In this document: in pieces, positions 12,602 to 24,624 of the stretch
How positions within the stretch are numbered: the first letter of the stretch is position 1
How the letters are laid out: every line of letters begins with the position of its first letter
Origin: Phaeotremella fagi
Taxonomy: Eukaryota; Basidiomycota; Tremellomycetes; Tremellales; Phaeotremellaceae
Reading direction: 5' to 3'
Length of the DNA stretch: 64,000 nucleotides
NCBI GenBank assembly: GCA_001599715.1
Contig: BCHU01000006.1
Location: 248,001 to 312,000, forward strand
Notes under the pieces: generated by a model
What the model was told of the DNA's origin: nothing
What the model saw: only the letters and a program-made list of their open reading frames with translations
Database searches by the model: none
Made by a program: the position numbers and the translations under genes

Positions 12602-13366
12602 CTCTAAAGAGAGCAGTTCTGTTACTGTAAACGATTTCCCCTACTCGATATTTAAAGGGGTTATAGTGTTATGTGTATGGATTTGATTTGTTCATTAATC
12701 GATTTTGACTGCTCCAGCGATTGATTGATCTTGGATCCGGGAAACGAGTTTAGTGTATCAAGTACTGTGCTTGACGATGAGACGGATTCCTTTGAGTGTG
12801 ATAGTGATATAGTATGTTCTTCTTCCACTGTGACTGAAGGTACTTCTAGATGTGATGTGGATTTGATGTTATACACTGAATTATGAATCGATGTTGAATG
12901 TCGCAGTATATAGCGTACAATAAAGTTCTCTCCTAACTGGACTCTTGGTTTAAATTGTAAACAACCTAGCTGCACCCACAGTGAGCGCGTGCAGTCAATT
13001 CATTCCAAGTGGCGTTTAATCTGCAGCAGGTGCAACGATCGACCTCAAATGCATAACATGCATCTATTAGATAGCTCTGCATAAAATAGTAAACATAACA
13101 ATAAACCATTTTCATCAAAGGCAAACAAGTACTTCAACGAGAAATAAGAATGATTTAGGAATAAAAAAGTCAAAAGTGAAAAAAGTTAAAAACGAGTCAT
13201 CCTATCTATCCCCCCCCCCACCACCATTAATCAATCTCATCTGCGGGGTATATACTTGATCTAAAGAAAAGGAAAAGACGTGGAAGAAAATAAAACAGAC
13301 GAATAAAGATATCAAAGATCTCGTCTGATCGTTCTAACATGTCGATTTGAAGAGCCTGTTTTTCTC
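12602..13366. other. Intergenic region between MIT gene promoter and ERG5 3' end
   Basis: These 765 bases hold the MIT-gene promoter on the left and the ERG5 3' UTR on the right. A poly-C run occurs near 13210. The stretch at 12661-12975 is open on the minus strand, but the peptide is low in complexity and unsupported. Confidence 0.35.
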
Positions 13367-15158
13367 TTAGGAAGGTGGAGCTCTTGGTGAGAATTTAAGT
13401 CTGAGACCATCTTTGGGGAAGATACTGGATGTTTCTTGTCAGTCAAAACTCCATTCCCCCTTTGATCGAGACGACTCACGCAGCGATAACTTGAATCTCA
13501 TCACTTAGGGGTGTACGTTCATGTTCCCAATTCATCAAAACACTAGCTGTACCTAAAGTAGCAGCGAGATGCATTGAAGCGTACTGACCACCGATACACT
13601 AGGAGTGAAATGAGTCAATGGGAATAATTGGATTAAGTGAACAAAAAACTCACCTTGTGTGGACCTGAACCCCAAACCAAATAATTCTGTGGTTTACTCT
13701 CAGCGATAGGTTCAGAACCATCAGCTTGAGGTAACCAACGTTCCGGGTTGAATCTATCAGGTTCCGGATAAACAGTTTCGTCATGTAAAGAATTCCAAAA
13801 ACTTGGAATGACCATTGAACCTTTTGGAACGGTATAATCTTGAGTGATAGGGAAAGCCTTTGTAGTTAAATAAGGAACCATAATGACTGGAGGCATGAGA
13901 CGAAGAACTTCCTTGATAGTCGATCTAGTGTAAACCATTTCATCCAACAGTTCAAGACTTAGACTAGCTTCTAAATCGTTCCCACGAACTCTATATTGTT
14001 CTTCTCTAATTTTAGCTAAGATCTCTGGATGATCGGCGGTAAGTTGAAAAGCGTAAACGATAGCGGAAGACATTGCGTCCTGCGAAGCGAAAAGGAAAGA
14101 TAAAACGACCATGGCGATTTCGTGATCTGAATATTCTCTTGATAAAATTTTAGTTTGTTCACCATCTTCAGAAACCGATTGACCAGATCTAGCGACCAAC
14201 ATGGCTTTAACCCATTCATCCAAAAGACATTGAGGTTCAGCACCAACCTCAGCCATCCTAACTTTAGAAGCTGCAGAAGCTGCAGTCAAATATTTCATAG
14301 CGACTTTTCTAGCTTTGATAGCGTTGTAAACTTTTGTTCCTGGGAAAGCGAAAGGGAAATTAACAAGTTCCAAAGCAACAGTGATCAACCAATATTTTTC
14401 GTTGATTTCTTTTTTCTGAGCTTCGTTAACGTAAGGACCGATAAAGACACTGAGTGAAGTTTCCATGTTGAGATCACGCATTTTCATCATGTATTCCTCA
14501 TGTTTAGAAGCTTTCATCCAGTCAGCGAAGAAAGTTCGATAAATCCTCTCTTGGATCGGTAGATAGATACTAAGAGCTTTCTTGGTGAACAAGACGTTGA
14601 GAGCTTTTCTGTAATCGGCATGAACTTTGCCATGAAGGAAAACCCAGTTTTCAGGTAACAAAACTTTTTTGGCGGAAGCGACGAGACATGGTTCGGCGTG
14701 ATTAGGTGAATTAAGGATTTTACGTGCCATTTCGTTAGTTGATCCAATGACGATAAAGCTATAATTTGCTATCAATATCAAAACAAAAACCCCTTTGTGA
14801 GCCCACTCCAACGTACATGTTGAAAACAGAGACAACACTCAAAGCCCCAGAATTCCATTGAGCCTTGTAATTCTCCAAAGTTGGATTCAACGAATCTGCA
14901 AAAGCTCCAATAATAGGGATAGTCCATTTGTTACCTGGTAGATGTTGTTTCTTGGATCGATAAACGATTTGTTCGAGGAGTAAAAGTGAGATGATAACGG
15001 TTAAGATGGTGGCTGCTGTGGTTTTACTGTAACGTTAGCACAGAACCGGGGGGGACTTGGACTCACCCATCAAAATTGAATTTCACGTTGGATAGTCCTT
15101 CGAGACCTATTCCGAAATCTGAGAGGGAGGTTGGACGGAGGATGGTATGTGAAGCCAT
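13367..15158 (-). CDS. ERG5: Sterol C-22 desaturase, cytochrome P450 family CYP61 (ERG5)
   Basis: Exons 15158..15067, 15026..14817, 14758..13654, 13598..13480 and 13424..13367 give 527 residues. An N-terminal membrane anchor lies near residues 32-50. The I-helix region is FLFASQDAMSS, the ExxR motif is KEVLRL, and the heme loop is WGSGPHKCIGGQYA. An intron falls exactly before the heme-ligand cysteine codon. The FASQDAMSS and YLVWGSGPHKCIG combination separates CYP61 from CYP51. The enzyme adds the C22-C23 double bond late in ergosterol synthesis at the ER. For exon 5 the acceptor at CAG/TATC is chosen because it keeps the frame (IFPKDG). Confidence 0.93.
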
Positions 15159-16305
15159 GGTGAGGGAACGAAGCTTAGCGAGGTGAGCGTCAGGAGTAAT
15201 GAAGTGAGAGCGATGGTGGGTAAACAAGTAAAAGGGTGATAATCTAAAAGATGGAGTCGTATCAATATAAGTTATTGAATAGGATCAAAAACAACAAGTC
15301 GTTCCACTACAACGACCCCGTTCTGAACCGAGACGGTCGACCCCCCAAAAAATTGAAACGCGCCAACAAGTCCTCCTGTACGACCACTACCACTGCCCAA
15401 AGGGCAGGACGAAACTTACAATCACTATACTCAAACGTCCGTGTATTGACCCAATAACTATATGTTTACAGAATGGTATCAAAAAACAATAACAAAAAAA
15501 AAAACCAAAAGTTAAAAGTATTTGTACGGATTTTGGAATCAGGTAAATTCACGATATTGTTGATTTTTCATTCGTCTTTCCACCTTTTACTTCCTTAGGA
15601 CTAGTGTTCCCCTAAGTATTCCGGCTCAGGATAAAGGTATAAAGGTATTACGGCCAAGGCTCAAGCCCTACCCTGGCTCGGTGAGTCCCCGTACATACTA
15701 CACTGCTGGCTTCATGGTCTACGCATGCATGCATGCATACATACATGCTATCATACGATTCCAGTCTTACCACTTTGTATGCATTAGATCTCATTCAGAA
15801 TACGCGCTCAAAAGTTTTCACTCATACTTGATTTAACACTTTACTTGGTGTGGCTTGGACGCGGTGGTACGATAACTCTATCTGCTCTGCTGCTCTGCTG
15901 GTATGCTTGGTAATTGAACCCATCCCCACTATAAGCTTCCGCCCGGGGGTAACTCTATCCACACTTAGTCATCAGTATTACGATAAACATCCGAGTAAGG
16001 TTCATCATCAACTATTCGTTACTTCCACTGCATAAAACATTTGACTATTCTCTACCTCCAACGTATATTCACCACCTTCCTACCTCCTCCGTCACCACTA
16101 TCGTCATTCACTGAGTGTTACTGACATTAAAAGAAAGGAAAGAAAAAAACTTAGAAAGTAGAGAGCAAAAAGAAAGAAGGAAAGAAGGGAAATTGCAATT
16201 TCAATCTCAAGTAAGAATTAAAAGAATTTGTTAAAAAGAAATGAAAAGGGGGGAAGAAGTTATTTGCTTAGTCGTGATCAAAGATCCTAAACCTTCATCT
16301 ATCAT
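15159..16305. other. Intergenic region, ERG5 promoter and YOP1 3' flank
   Basis: About 1.15 kb without a supported gene. It includes an A-rich tract near 15485-15510, a GCAT/ACAT microsatellite at 15722-15748, and a GA-rich tract at 16125-16260. ERG5 promoter elements should lie in the first few hundred bases; I recognise none with confidence. Confidence 0.4.
15722..15748. repeat. GCAT/ACAT tetranucleotide microsatellite
   Basis: Three to four GCAT units run directly into ACAT units. It is a short simple repeat in non-coding DNA. Confidence 0.8.
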
Positions 16306-17127
16306 TTAAAGAGTTTTCTCGTCTGTCACAAACGTCAGTTGAAGAGAACAATCGATCAGGCCCTTCTTTCTGACTCACGTTCAAAAGATGATGGAGCGGT
16401 TGTACCAGCAGTTGAGAAACCTTCAGGTTTGAAAGGGTTAGTTGAGCTTCTTGGCTTTACGTTTCCGAGAACTGGTCTGAGAACTGAAGTGTAAAGAGTT
16501 TCAGCACCACGAGTGGCGGGGAGGAAGACTAAAAGCAAAAATCAGTTTTAACCCCCAAAAAGGAGATTGATGAACCCACGCCAAACGGTGAAAGTAGTTT
16601 TGAAAACGAAATAGAACGGAACCCAATAAAGGATAGGTCTGATAGCGATAGATTCGGCCAAGTTCAAAAGACCGAAAACGACCCAGTAGGTTAACCATTG
16701 TTTGTCATCGTTGGTTCCTGGTGATTCGATAGCTTGAACGGACAAGTAAGCTGGTAAAGCCCAACCAACGAGGTTGGAGACTGGAGCGGCTAGACCGAAA
16801 AGATTGAAGAAGATCAAGAAGACGAAACTGGATTTGTTTGTTGGTCAATATTTGTTATTTTGGTGTATAATGCGGGTTGACTTACACTCCACCAAGACCT
16901 AGGACACCGTAAGCTTTTGGTACTTTAGTTTTAGCTTCGAGATCCTTTAAAACTGGGAATCTGCTGAGCTGGGGTGTGTGTTAATAACCCTTTTTTTCAT
17001 TATGTTGTAAAAGGTGACTTACCTCAGCGTCAAGAGCGTTGACTTGACCGGTACCGAATTTAACGGCTTGTTGGGTGTAAGGGNGGTTAAGGAAGTTTTG
17101 TTTTATTTGTTGGGATTGTTGGGACAT
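16306..17127 (-). CDS. YOP1: YOP1/REEP5-type ER tubule-shaping protein (TB2/DP1/HVA22 family)
   Basis: Exons 17127..17023, 16968..16886, 16827..16580, 16528..16379 and 16322..16306 give 200 residues. Family marks are YGVLGLGG, LFGLAAPVSNLVGWALPAY, WLTYWVVFG and PATRGAETLY. The paired hydrophobic hairpins insert like wedges to curve ER tubules. Exon 3 ends at a GTGGGT donor; reading through would instead add a stop after a non-homologous tail. The last exon (ending FEHEKTL) depends on one more intron, and without it the tail would read ERESERRA. The single ambiguous base at 17084 sits in codon 15 (CNC) and does not shift the frame. Confidence 0.92.
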
Positions 17128-18081
17128 CTGGGTGGTGTTAGTGTGGTGTAATGAAGTGAGGGATCAACATCTGATATGTGAACGTGGAAGTGAACGTGGA
17201 GGATGCAAAAGAGAGGTATTATCGCAGATACGAGAAGTATCCCAAATCAACCAACCTCATCTCGAGGGATGAAGTGATAAGCACAGCAAGGGTAGGGTAG
17301 AGAAGAAGAGATCATCACCCATCTCGAAGAAAGCGGGGGAACAAAAGATAAAAAAGAAAAACCGATCTCAGACGACCAAAGAAGGTCAAAGAAAAAAAAG
17401 GGTTCTCACGCTCCCCACCCGTGAAACCAACACTCCAGATATCTAGATAACGACTAGAGAATGAAGATGGGATGGGTTACTCACTGTGATAAATATTCAG
17501 TTGTATAGTAGATGGAAGATAGTTTGATATTTGGGTGTTGTAGATGGTTAAGTAATGGTAATGATAAATGGTAATGAGAAAGAATAGCGGTGACGACACA
17601 GGTGCGAGTACGCTACACTTTACTACTTATCTTTTGGTTAGCGCTGCGAGTGTGGCGCGAGACGTCATACTTGCAACAAAGCGGAGTTACGGCGTTATCT
17701 CTCGTCTACCTTCTACTCTTTTATGAAGGTTAATGATGTGAGGGGTGGGGTAGTCAAGACTGAAAGAGGGTTATAAGGAAGGTGATAAGAGAGCAGACCG
17801 TTCGATGGGACTAAGCAGTTCTTTCAAATCAATGTCAAGGTGCGTTACTGAACTGATCATCCCACTAATCATGGATCTAAATGAATGTGGCATAAGTAAT
17901 TTCCTCTATCTAAAAACTCTATAAACATCCCCTACGCAGCTATATAACAGAAGTCGATGTTGGACAAAAAGTGATGAGAATGGATTATCTCAATGTGTTC
18001 GTGTGTACGTGTATGTGAGAAGAAGGAGAGAAACTCTAACAGTCCAAATTTATATACAAACCGAGAACCCCATCAACTTCA
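17128..18081. other. YOP1 promoter and 3' flank of the CPL1-like gene
   Basis: About 950 bases without a supported gene. The half next to YOP1 is rich in GA/AAG runs (17260-17400), common in promoter DNA. I see no long frame or RNA gene. Confidence 0.35.
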
Positions 18082-19237
18082 TCAAAGCTCTTTACCTTGG
18101 AAAATCATCCATGAAGTTGAAGAGCGGATTTTCGTACATGAGGTGATTGATTTGTTGTATTCGTCTGAGGTGGCGGTTTGGGTGTATCCTCTTTGACATG
18201 TGTCTATAGATCACTCTTTAGGATAGTGTGTTGAGGGGAGAGAAGGTTTACTTACCGATTAGACATTTCCCTTCTTGACATCTAACTTCGTTGACGCCAG
18301 GTAAAGATTCGCAATCTGTCAATGAATGTAAATACGATTATATTATGGATTGAAAATCAAGTATGGCTTACCAACTGAATCACCGGAACAACCACCACAA
18401 GTAGAAAGTGAAGACATAACGCTAAAACCATCAATCAACCCTTACCCAAATATCCAACCTCCAAAAAACCCAAACACCTACTCGGTACAAACGAAACGAC
18501 CTTGAGTCTCACAAGCCAACTCCTCCTCCAAACACCCTAAAAGAGATTCCAACTGACCAGAACCAACCGGTTCACCCCTAGAAATCTCAGAATAACGTTT
18601 GGCAACGGCCTCTGTTAATTCTTTTTTATGGTGTTTACCCCATCGATGGGTTGGTGTTGGTGTTGGATGATGATGGGTTTTATGGGTGTGAGTTGGGGGA
18701 GGGAGTTGACATTGGATAACACCTTTTTTGGTGTAGGTGGCGAAGATGTATGGCGGCTAGAAGTGTTTCATACAAGTATTCAGTTGGGTTCTTGATGGTG
18801 AAAGAGGGACTTACGGCACATTGACATTGCCTGATTTTCTCAACGTAAACTAGACGAATCAAGTGTCAGCTAATCATTACATCACTGAACAGAGTTAGTG
18901 AGACAGAATACACACCTTGTCCAGCACCGTTACAAACACAACTAGCAGTCTCAACAGTCTCCAAATGTGATTTCCCATTGGGGCCAGTAACACTAACTTG
19001 CTGTTCACTAATAACCAACCTAGTATTCTCTTCATCAGGACATAGACAATCACGATTAAGCCTGTCGTTGGTAGGTGTATCGAAAGCTGGTAGACATTGA
19101 CAGGTTTTGGGATCTCTTGTGGGGTATTTCGAACATTGTTTGTCGTTGCCGCCGCCACCACCTCTTGGGGTTGTTAGGGAGAGGACTGTTGTTGAGAGTG
19201 TGAGGAGGAGGAGGGTTTTTGTGAATGGGAATAGCAT
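18082..19237 (-). CDS. CPL1-like secreted cysteine-rich protein
   Basis: Exons 19237..18916, 18849..18815, 18756..18482, 18421..18372, 18315..18256 and 18203..18082 give 287 residues. A signal peptide (MLFPFTKTLLLLTLSTTVLS) is followed by cysteine-rich stretches (PKTCQCLPAF, DCLCPDEEN, CVCNGAGQG, IRQCQCA). The C-terminal module has the CPL1 pattern STCGGCSGDS, DCESLPGVNEVRC, GKCLID and TCQRGYT. CPL1 proteins are a basidiomycete family of secreted proteins, and the Cryptococcus member is linked to capsule and host interaction. The last acceptor (before ACACATG) is chosen over two nearby ones because it restores the conserved TC..GY. Function here is inferred from the module only. Confidence 0.78.
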
Positions 19238-20165
19238 CTGATTATTTGATTAGGAGGGTGTTTTTGGGGTACTTACGGTTTTTAATGTCCTTTGAGAGAT
19301 GGGATGAATATATGTCTTCTGGGTTATGGGAGGATAAGAAGAGTTAGGTAGAGGAGGATAGGATGGTGTGGATAGAGAATAGAATGGGATGGAAGAAGAT
19401 GTACAGAATAAGATAGAGGTAATGGATACGTGTGAAAATAGATAAAGGGGAACGACGCGATCGAATAACTGAACCGTCACCATCAAAGAAGGAGGAGTCA
19501 CCATCACCATCATAAACACGTTACGTTACATTTGATGGTAACAACGGTGCCACTCCACCTCCTTCTCCTTCTTTGATTAACTTAACGTTTTAATCAATCA
19601 ATAGGGGGGTCCTTTGGTGCGAGATACTTGCCAAGACAGCATGATAATCAAAGAAAGTCCTATATGTATGTTCTAGACCTTGGTATCACGGTATCCAGGT
19701 TGAATTGGATCTTAGACCATTCTGTACGCAGAGTAGGACTACACGTCACTGAAAACACCATTCATCCTTTGGTTGATATTCAACAAATGATACAGATCAT
19801 CGTGCGATGTACTTATGCTTATGAATTGGAATTATTATTCTTTAGATGGTGACACACCGTGTCTCTTCCGTCTGTGTACGAAATGCGTGTACTGTACTCA
19901 GCCAAACATTCACTTATCAAATGAAATTGATCGCTGAAAGCACCAGTATCCTCTCCAGTCGCGTTCGCCACCAGCCACTTTGCCACTAAGTGAAATGAGT
20001 TGGTTGCCGTTACACCAGACAGCTGTCAAAGGTATACACCAAAATCATTCACACGTTCAACAACCATTCAACACAACTAAACGCGTATAACTTCGACACC
20101 TCTGTCTAACAACCAACAATCTCAACTCATCTACCAACCCCCAACCCCCAACCAGCGCTACCACC
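19238..20165. promoter_or_regulatory. Divergent promoter region of the CPL1-like gene and MTC1
   Basis: These 928 bases separate two divergent genes. CT-rich tracts lie just before the MTC1 start (20050-20160) and GA-rich tracts before the CPL1-like start, as usual for these promoters. A TACTGTACT motif lies near 19888. Confidence 0.4.
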
Positions 20166-21821
20166 ATGCCACCCAAAGCCAAAAAGACCAAAGCAGAAGA
20201 AGCCCTAGCTTTCCTCGACGATCTAGATAATTTCGATGCGACAGATCCTACCCTCCCCCTCGATCCCCCTCCAGTCACCACCACCACCAACACGACTCCA
20301 CTAACAGGAACTAAATCATTCACCAATACCCAATCTTCCACGCCTAGGGTATCGAGTGATAGTAACAGGATCCGAACTGATTCCTCAGCCTCAGCTTCTT
20401 TATTGTTATCACCAGATAAAAAACAAATTGATACCAACACCACTGGCACGACTGGGGTTCAACCAGACGCCGAAGCTGCTGATGCATTAGCCTTCCTCGA
20501 AGCTCAACTAAACACAAAGAGACAACCGTTAACAGTCCCAGTCCCAAACATCTCTACTCCAAGAACATCAACACCCGTCCTAACACCTCAACAACCAGTC
20601 AACGTCCCAACTTCAACTTCAACGACCGAAGCACCAAAATCATCTGGTTGGGGAGTCAGTTCATTCTGGTCAACAGCTAGTTCCGCTATCAGTGCAGCAC
20701 AGAAAGTCGCTGATGAAGGTTATAAACGTGTTAGGACTGAGGGGGTTAGTGGCGTTACTGGTCAACTTGAACAGTTGGGTGTTGGAGTTGGGGGTGTTGA
20801 TTTGGCGAGATTGAGGAAAGAGGCTGAAGAGCGTTTGGGTGGGTATGTTAAGGGTGTTGATTTGGAGAAATTGAGTGAGTACTGGATGATTCTCTGGTTT
20901 GGCGTTTTTTGATTGACACTCTACAGGACACGATCTACTTAACACCACCACATCGACTCTTACGAATATTCTCAACACAGTTGCACCACCTATCTCAGCC
21001 CATGAGACACTAGAATTATGGCTCTCACACCCAATGATAGGTTACGCAGGTGTAGAGGGGGTAATCTACAGAGCATGGATGCGTATTCTCGAACAAACTG
21101 AATCAGGTGAAGTCATAGTTATTTGGTCACCACCTACTTCGGAAGTTCCTTTAGAAGACGGTGAGAAGAGAAGTATAAATCCTGTTGAGGGATGGAATAA
21201 AGCTTGGGAGAAGATTGAAGTTGAAATTAAAGCTGTTAGGGATAGGGAACTGAGTGATCCACAAGGAAGAGCGAGGATTAATCGTGGGTCAAACACTCCT
21301 CATGGAATGAATTGAAAACTGATTTCATACATCAAGCTAATAACCCCGTAACTACCATCCCGATATTCCTGCATCTTCAACCAATCTTGGCACCCCTCTC
21401 AATCCCCGAACCACCTTTACTCCTCTCGAAAACAGAAACTACAGGTGAACCATCTCCAAGACATCTATATTTCATCTTGTCACTTCAAGATCCAGCTCAT
21501 TCGTTACGATTCACAACTGTTACCCAATCAGTACCGAAGGATTGGTTGGAGGTTGAATACGAACAGAGTGATTGGGTTGAGGAGAGGTTGGTTGATGTTT
21601 TACGTGTTGGTGTGGAGGTTATTGCTCAGGATGTGAGTTATAGTTTCGTACCGTCATACAGTACTAACTTTCACTTTTAGTACGTCGCTACTAGAATGGG
21701 ATTGAAACCATCAACAGGTCTCACTAGACCTCAATCACCTGATCCAAAGACGATGCCTGAGGTAGTAGCTTCAGAGGATAAGAAGGAAGAGGTTGATGAG
21801 AGTACAACTGGGACTGCTTAG
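20166..21821 (+). CDS. MTC1: MTC1-like protein (maintenance of telomere capping 1)
   Basis: Exons 20166-20874, 20927-21283, 21337-21632 and 21681-21821 give 500 residues. The N terminus has AEEALAFLDDLDNF, repeated in weaker form as AADALAFLEAQLN, as in fungal Mtc1. The core shows WGVSSFWSTASSAISAAQKV, a helical part, NILNTVAPPISAHETL and IPIFLHLQPILAPL. The yeast protein is linked genetically to telomere capping but sits with Golgi/COPI vesicles, so the name may mislead. Exon 2 ends at a GTGGGT donor; reading on meets a stop within 11 codons. The start follows a CCACC context. Confidence 0.85.
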
Positions 21822-22103
21822 ATTTACGTTGCTTTGGACAAGTGTATGATTAGTTTGGGGGGTGGAGGGTAGATAGATGATATACCTTGATTTGGATGAA
21901 TGAAATTAATTGTACCACGCCAGTAACGCCACTAACGATCCTGAGCGAAGCCTCGTTCTGGATTTCAGTTGTGTTTATGATATTTACTTTACTACCTTCA
22001 CATCGAGAATTTAGAGAATAGAGAATAGATACAACTGTATAGAGGAAGGGATAGAATATATCAAACATAGATATATAATACAACTAAACCAACAACCTCG
22101 AAA

Positions 22104-22816
22104 ATGGGATTCAACCAAGTATTCGCCAACAGAACCCTAGATAAACTATGGTTCATATTCTTAATAGTAAGTCCAATCCATCCTCATATCAAATAAACAC
22201 TAAGATAAGGTTAGATACACATAGTAAGCCCGCCCTCGTTCCCCATCTAACAGACCCAGCCAGCCTCCCTCTTCCTAGATCTCCAATCCCTCTATCCCCC
22301 CTCATGGATCCTTCACACCCCACTCCCGAAATTCCTGGATTGGTATCTAGATTTCTCCAGGGATCCGGTGTTGGGTGGAGCCATCAGAGGTGGGGATGAA
22401 TGGAATTGGTTAAGATGTTTCTTGGTTTTAGAGGCCGGGTTTCAGGTTCCTTGTTTCTTCTTGGGTGCTGTTGGGTTATGGAGAAGTACGTTTATGTTCT
22501 CTCTATCTTGCTGACTTGGATCTGAACTGATTTGGTAGTAGATGATAAAAGGGTTTATCGTATGTTTTTTTCTAATTTATAAAGGCTGACACTCCAAGCC
22601 CTACTCCTAGCCTACGGCGCTTCAACAGCTACGACCCTCCTCCCAGTTATCCCAGCTTTAATCAATTCACCAGTGGAACCATTCACCATCCCGGAATTAA
22701 CGTTGTTGTTGAACTCTTACATCCCTTTTTTGGTTTTACCTTTGGGTATGGCTTTGGATATGGGAAGAAGGATTTTGGGGATTATTGGGGAGGTTCAAAA
22801 GGTTAAATCTGATTAG
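22104..22816 (+). CDS. TMEM97/sigma-2 receptor-like EXPERA membrane protein
   Basis: Exons 22104-22166, 22254-22489 and 22585-22816 give 176 residues. Four hydrophobic segments match the EXPERA fold: LDKLWFIFLI, FLVLEAGFQVPCFFLG, LLLAYGASTATTLLPVI and FLVLPLGMALDMGRRI. LFLDLQSLYP after helix 1 and the STAT.LLP stretch are typical of fungal TMEM97 homologues. The family lives in ER or lysosomal membranes and affects sterol handling. The second intron needs a weak donor (GTTTAT at 22490). The stronger GTACGT four bases earlier leads to a stop, so the weak site is preferred but unproven. Confidence 0.72.
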
Positions 22817-23232
22817 GGGGGTGGGTTTATGGATTCTGATGTGGGTAGGTAGTCAGTCTCATGGAGTGTGCGCGCAGGAGCTTTTAATGTCAAATCGGTA
22901 TTGTGGCAGCTCAACAAAGCTAGCAGGACATTCGCCATCTCTAGTTTCAATTGTACACTACACTGATTCCTATCCTGTGCTTGGCTGTTTGGTGATTGAG
23001 ATAAACATGCCAAATATCATCACTCCTTATCTAGATTTAGCATCTGTACCTAGATTATTGCTTTCGCGAGACCATGAACAAAGAATGGGATTTGAATCCA
23101 ATCCGCCACACATTAAACTTCCAAAACATTACTGTCAAAGGTGTCGAACGATTATAATTCAAATTGACATCCCCTATAAGTCACTAAGTATCTCCAAACG
23201 TAATTATACACAGATATAACGTCCTCTCGTTC
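22817..23232. other. Convergent intergenic spacer
   Basis: This 416-base spacer lies between the TMEM97-like gene and the F-box-like gene. One frame runs open across it, but it overlaps the preceding stop and has no domain features, so I do not call it. Confidence 0.4.
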
Positions 23233-24624
23233 TCAAGAATCCTGTCCTCTAACCCACGGTAAAACCTCATCTTCTTCCAAAACCCCTCTCCAAAAACCTC
23301 CATCCACCCATTCATCCATACTCAGAAACCTAACCATCAAAAGCCACTTCTCAAATTCCTCCCCCTCATGAATCCCCTTCAATCTCATAACATCACCCAA
23401 ACAATCACTGAAAAAGTTTTCATACACCTTTTGAACGTGTGGTATATCTACTTCATCATCGATTCTGAAACTACCGGTGTTCACGAGAATGATTTTCGTT
23501 TGTTGAAACAAAAGCTGAGTGGCTATGGTCTGGAGAAATTGATTTAAGGAATTTGAACCTCGATTCGGACGGAAGATTTGGTTTGGTTCAGTTGTTTTGA
23601 ATACCAGTGTGAGATCTTGGATCTTGTTTTGCTTGGTTTTGTCTATAAATGTACGAAGAGCTGTTGTATATGAAGTGTCGTAAGGTGAATCATCGTCTGT
23701 TAGGATCAGAACTAAATGTTTCGGTTCGTAACGTGATATTTGAGTTAATATACCCCATTGCATACATCTCAAAGATGTAAGATGTTTAACTGTCAAAGTC
23801 ACATCGTGACCTTTACCCAGATATGTCAATTCGAATGCTGAATTCGTTCGAGATTTTTGTGTCGATTGTAAAACGGGGATAATTTTGACGAATCTTAGAT
23901 GGTTGAGTGAAAGATAATTGGGAGGAATGTAAATGTTCTTTCCATAAACAACTTCCAAGATATTTACATTATTCAATAACTCAGTTTTCCTTGTTGGTAT
24001 ACTAACACCATCAAAACCAAACCTCGTCATTTCATCCGTAAAAGCAGACAAATGTCCGACACTAGGTAATTGAATCGTACGATACAATCGTGGACCTAAG
24101 AAATCATAAAATTCTCGAGAAACCCTCAAAAGTGATGGTGTTGGATGATGAATGAAAGTCGTGATCAGAGCTTGTAGCTCTCGAGGTAATGGTATCGATT
24201 TTGGTTTTGGATTCGGTTTTGGTCTATGACTGATTTCGACGATTGGGATTAATTTTCGCCTAGGTGTGGAATTGTAGGTTAATTCAACCACTGGAACTAG
24301 ACTTGGACATGTTTTCGATGTTGAATCGGTACTGTTTGTCGATTTCGTAGGAATCTCAACTTCTACAATCAATCCGACACGTTTTTTAGATGGTGGTTCC
24401 GGTGTGGTTTGTGGTTGTGAGGTTATTTCAACCACTGGTATCAACCTCGTGCTGAATTTTGAAGTCGGTTGAGTTTTGGGTATACGTCTCGAGAAGATTT
24501 CGACTGCTGGTATTGGTCTTGATTTGTGAACCTCATTAAGATTTTCCTCGGTAAATCTCATTGTTGACCAATCGATGAGGGAACGAGATCCAAAGCAACA
24601 AGAAAATTTCAAGTGAGTTGTCAA
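23233..24624 (-). CDS. Intronless F-box-like protein with five (L/V)IPVVEI repeats
   Basis: This is a single uninterrupted frame of 463 residues. Residues 30-135 hold five copies of a short motif: PIPAVEI (37), LIPVVEI (61), LIVEVEI (85), LVPVVEL (109) and LIPIVEI (125). The first four are exactly 24 residues apart. The segment after residue 145 (LPRELQALITTFI, LLRVSREFYDFLGPRLYRTI) has the look of a fungal F-box followed by the LYRTI strand. The rest resembles the loose leucine-rich tails of lineage-specific F-box proteins. Role is unknown; SCF adaptor is an inference. Lack of introns is unusual here. Confidence 0.65.
   Translation of the reverse strand: MTTHLKFSCCFGSRSLIDWSTMRFTEENLNEVHKSRPIPAVEIFSRRIPKTQPTSKFSTRLIPVVEITSQPQTTPEPPSKKRVGLIVEVEIPTKSTNSTDSTSKTCPSLVPVVELTYNSTPRRKLIPIVEISHRPKPNPKPKSIPLPRELQALITTFIHHPTPSLLRVSREFYDFLGPRLYRTIQLPSVGHLSAFTDEMTRFGFDGVSIPTRKTELLNNVNILEVVYGKNIYIPPNYLSLNHLRFVKIIPVLQSTQKSRTNSAFELTYLGKGHDVTLTVKHLTSLRCMQWGILTQISRYEPKHLVLILTDDDSPYDTSYTTALRTFIDKTKQNKIQDLTLVFKTTEPNQIFRPNRGSNSLNQFLQTIATQLLFQQTKIILVNTGSFRIDDEVDIPHVQKVYENFFSDCLGDVMRLKGIHEGEEFEKWLLMVRFLSMDEWVDGGFWRGVLEEDEVLPWVRGQDS

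Noticed and set aside
12661..12975. 104-residue frame upstream of the MIT gene
   Set aside because: It is Ser-rich with no start context and lies in the promoter; no splice joins it to the MIT gene.
15251..15457. 68-residue frame upstream of ERG5 with a basic centre
   Set aside because: No homology-like motif, Kozak context or splice extension; it lies in promoter DNA.
22785..23219. 144-residue frame after the TMEM97-like gene
   Set aside because: It starts inside the previous coding exon in another frame and runs through a convergent 3' region; composition is not protein-like.
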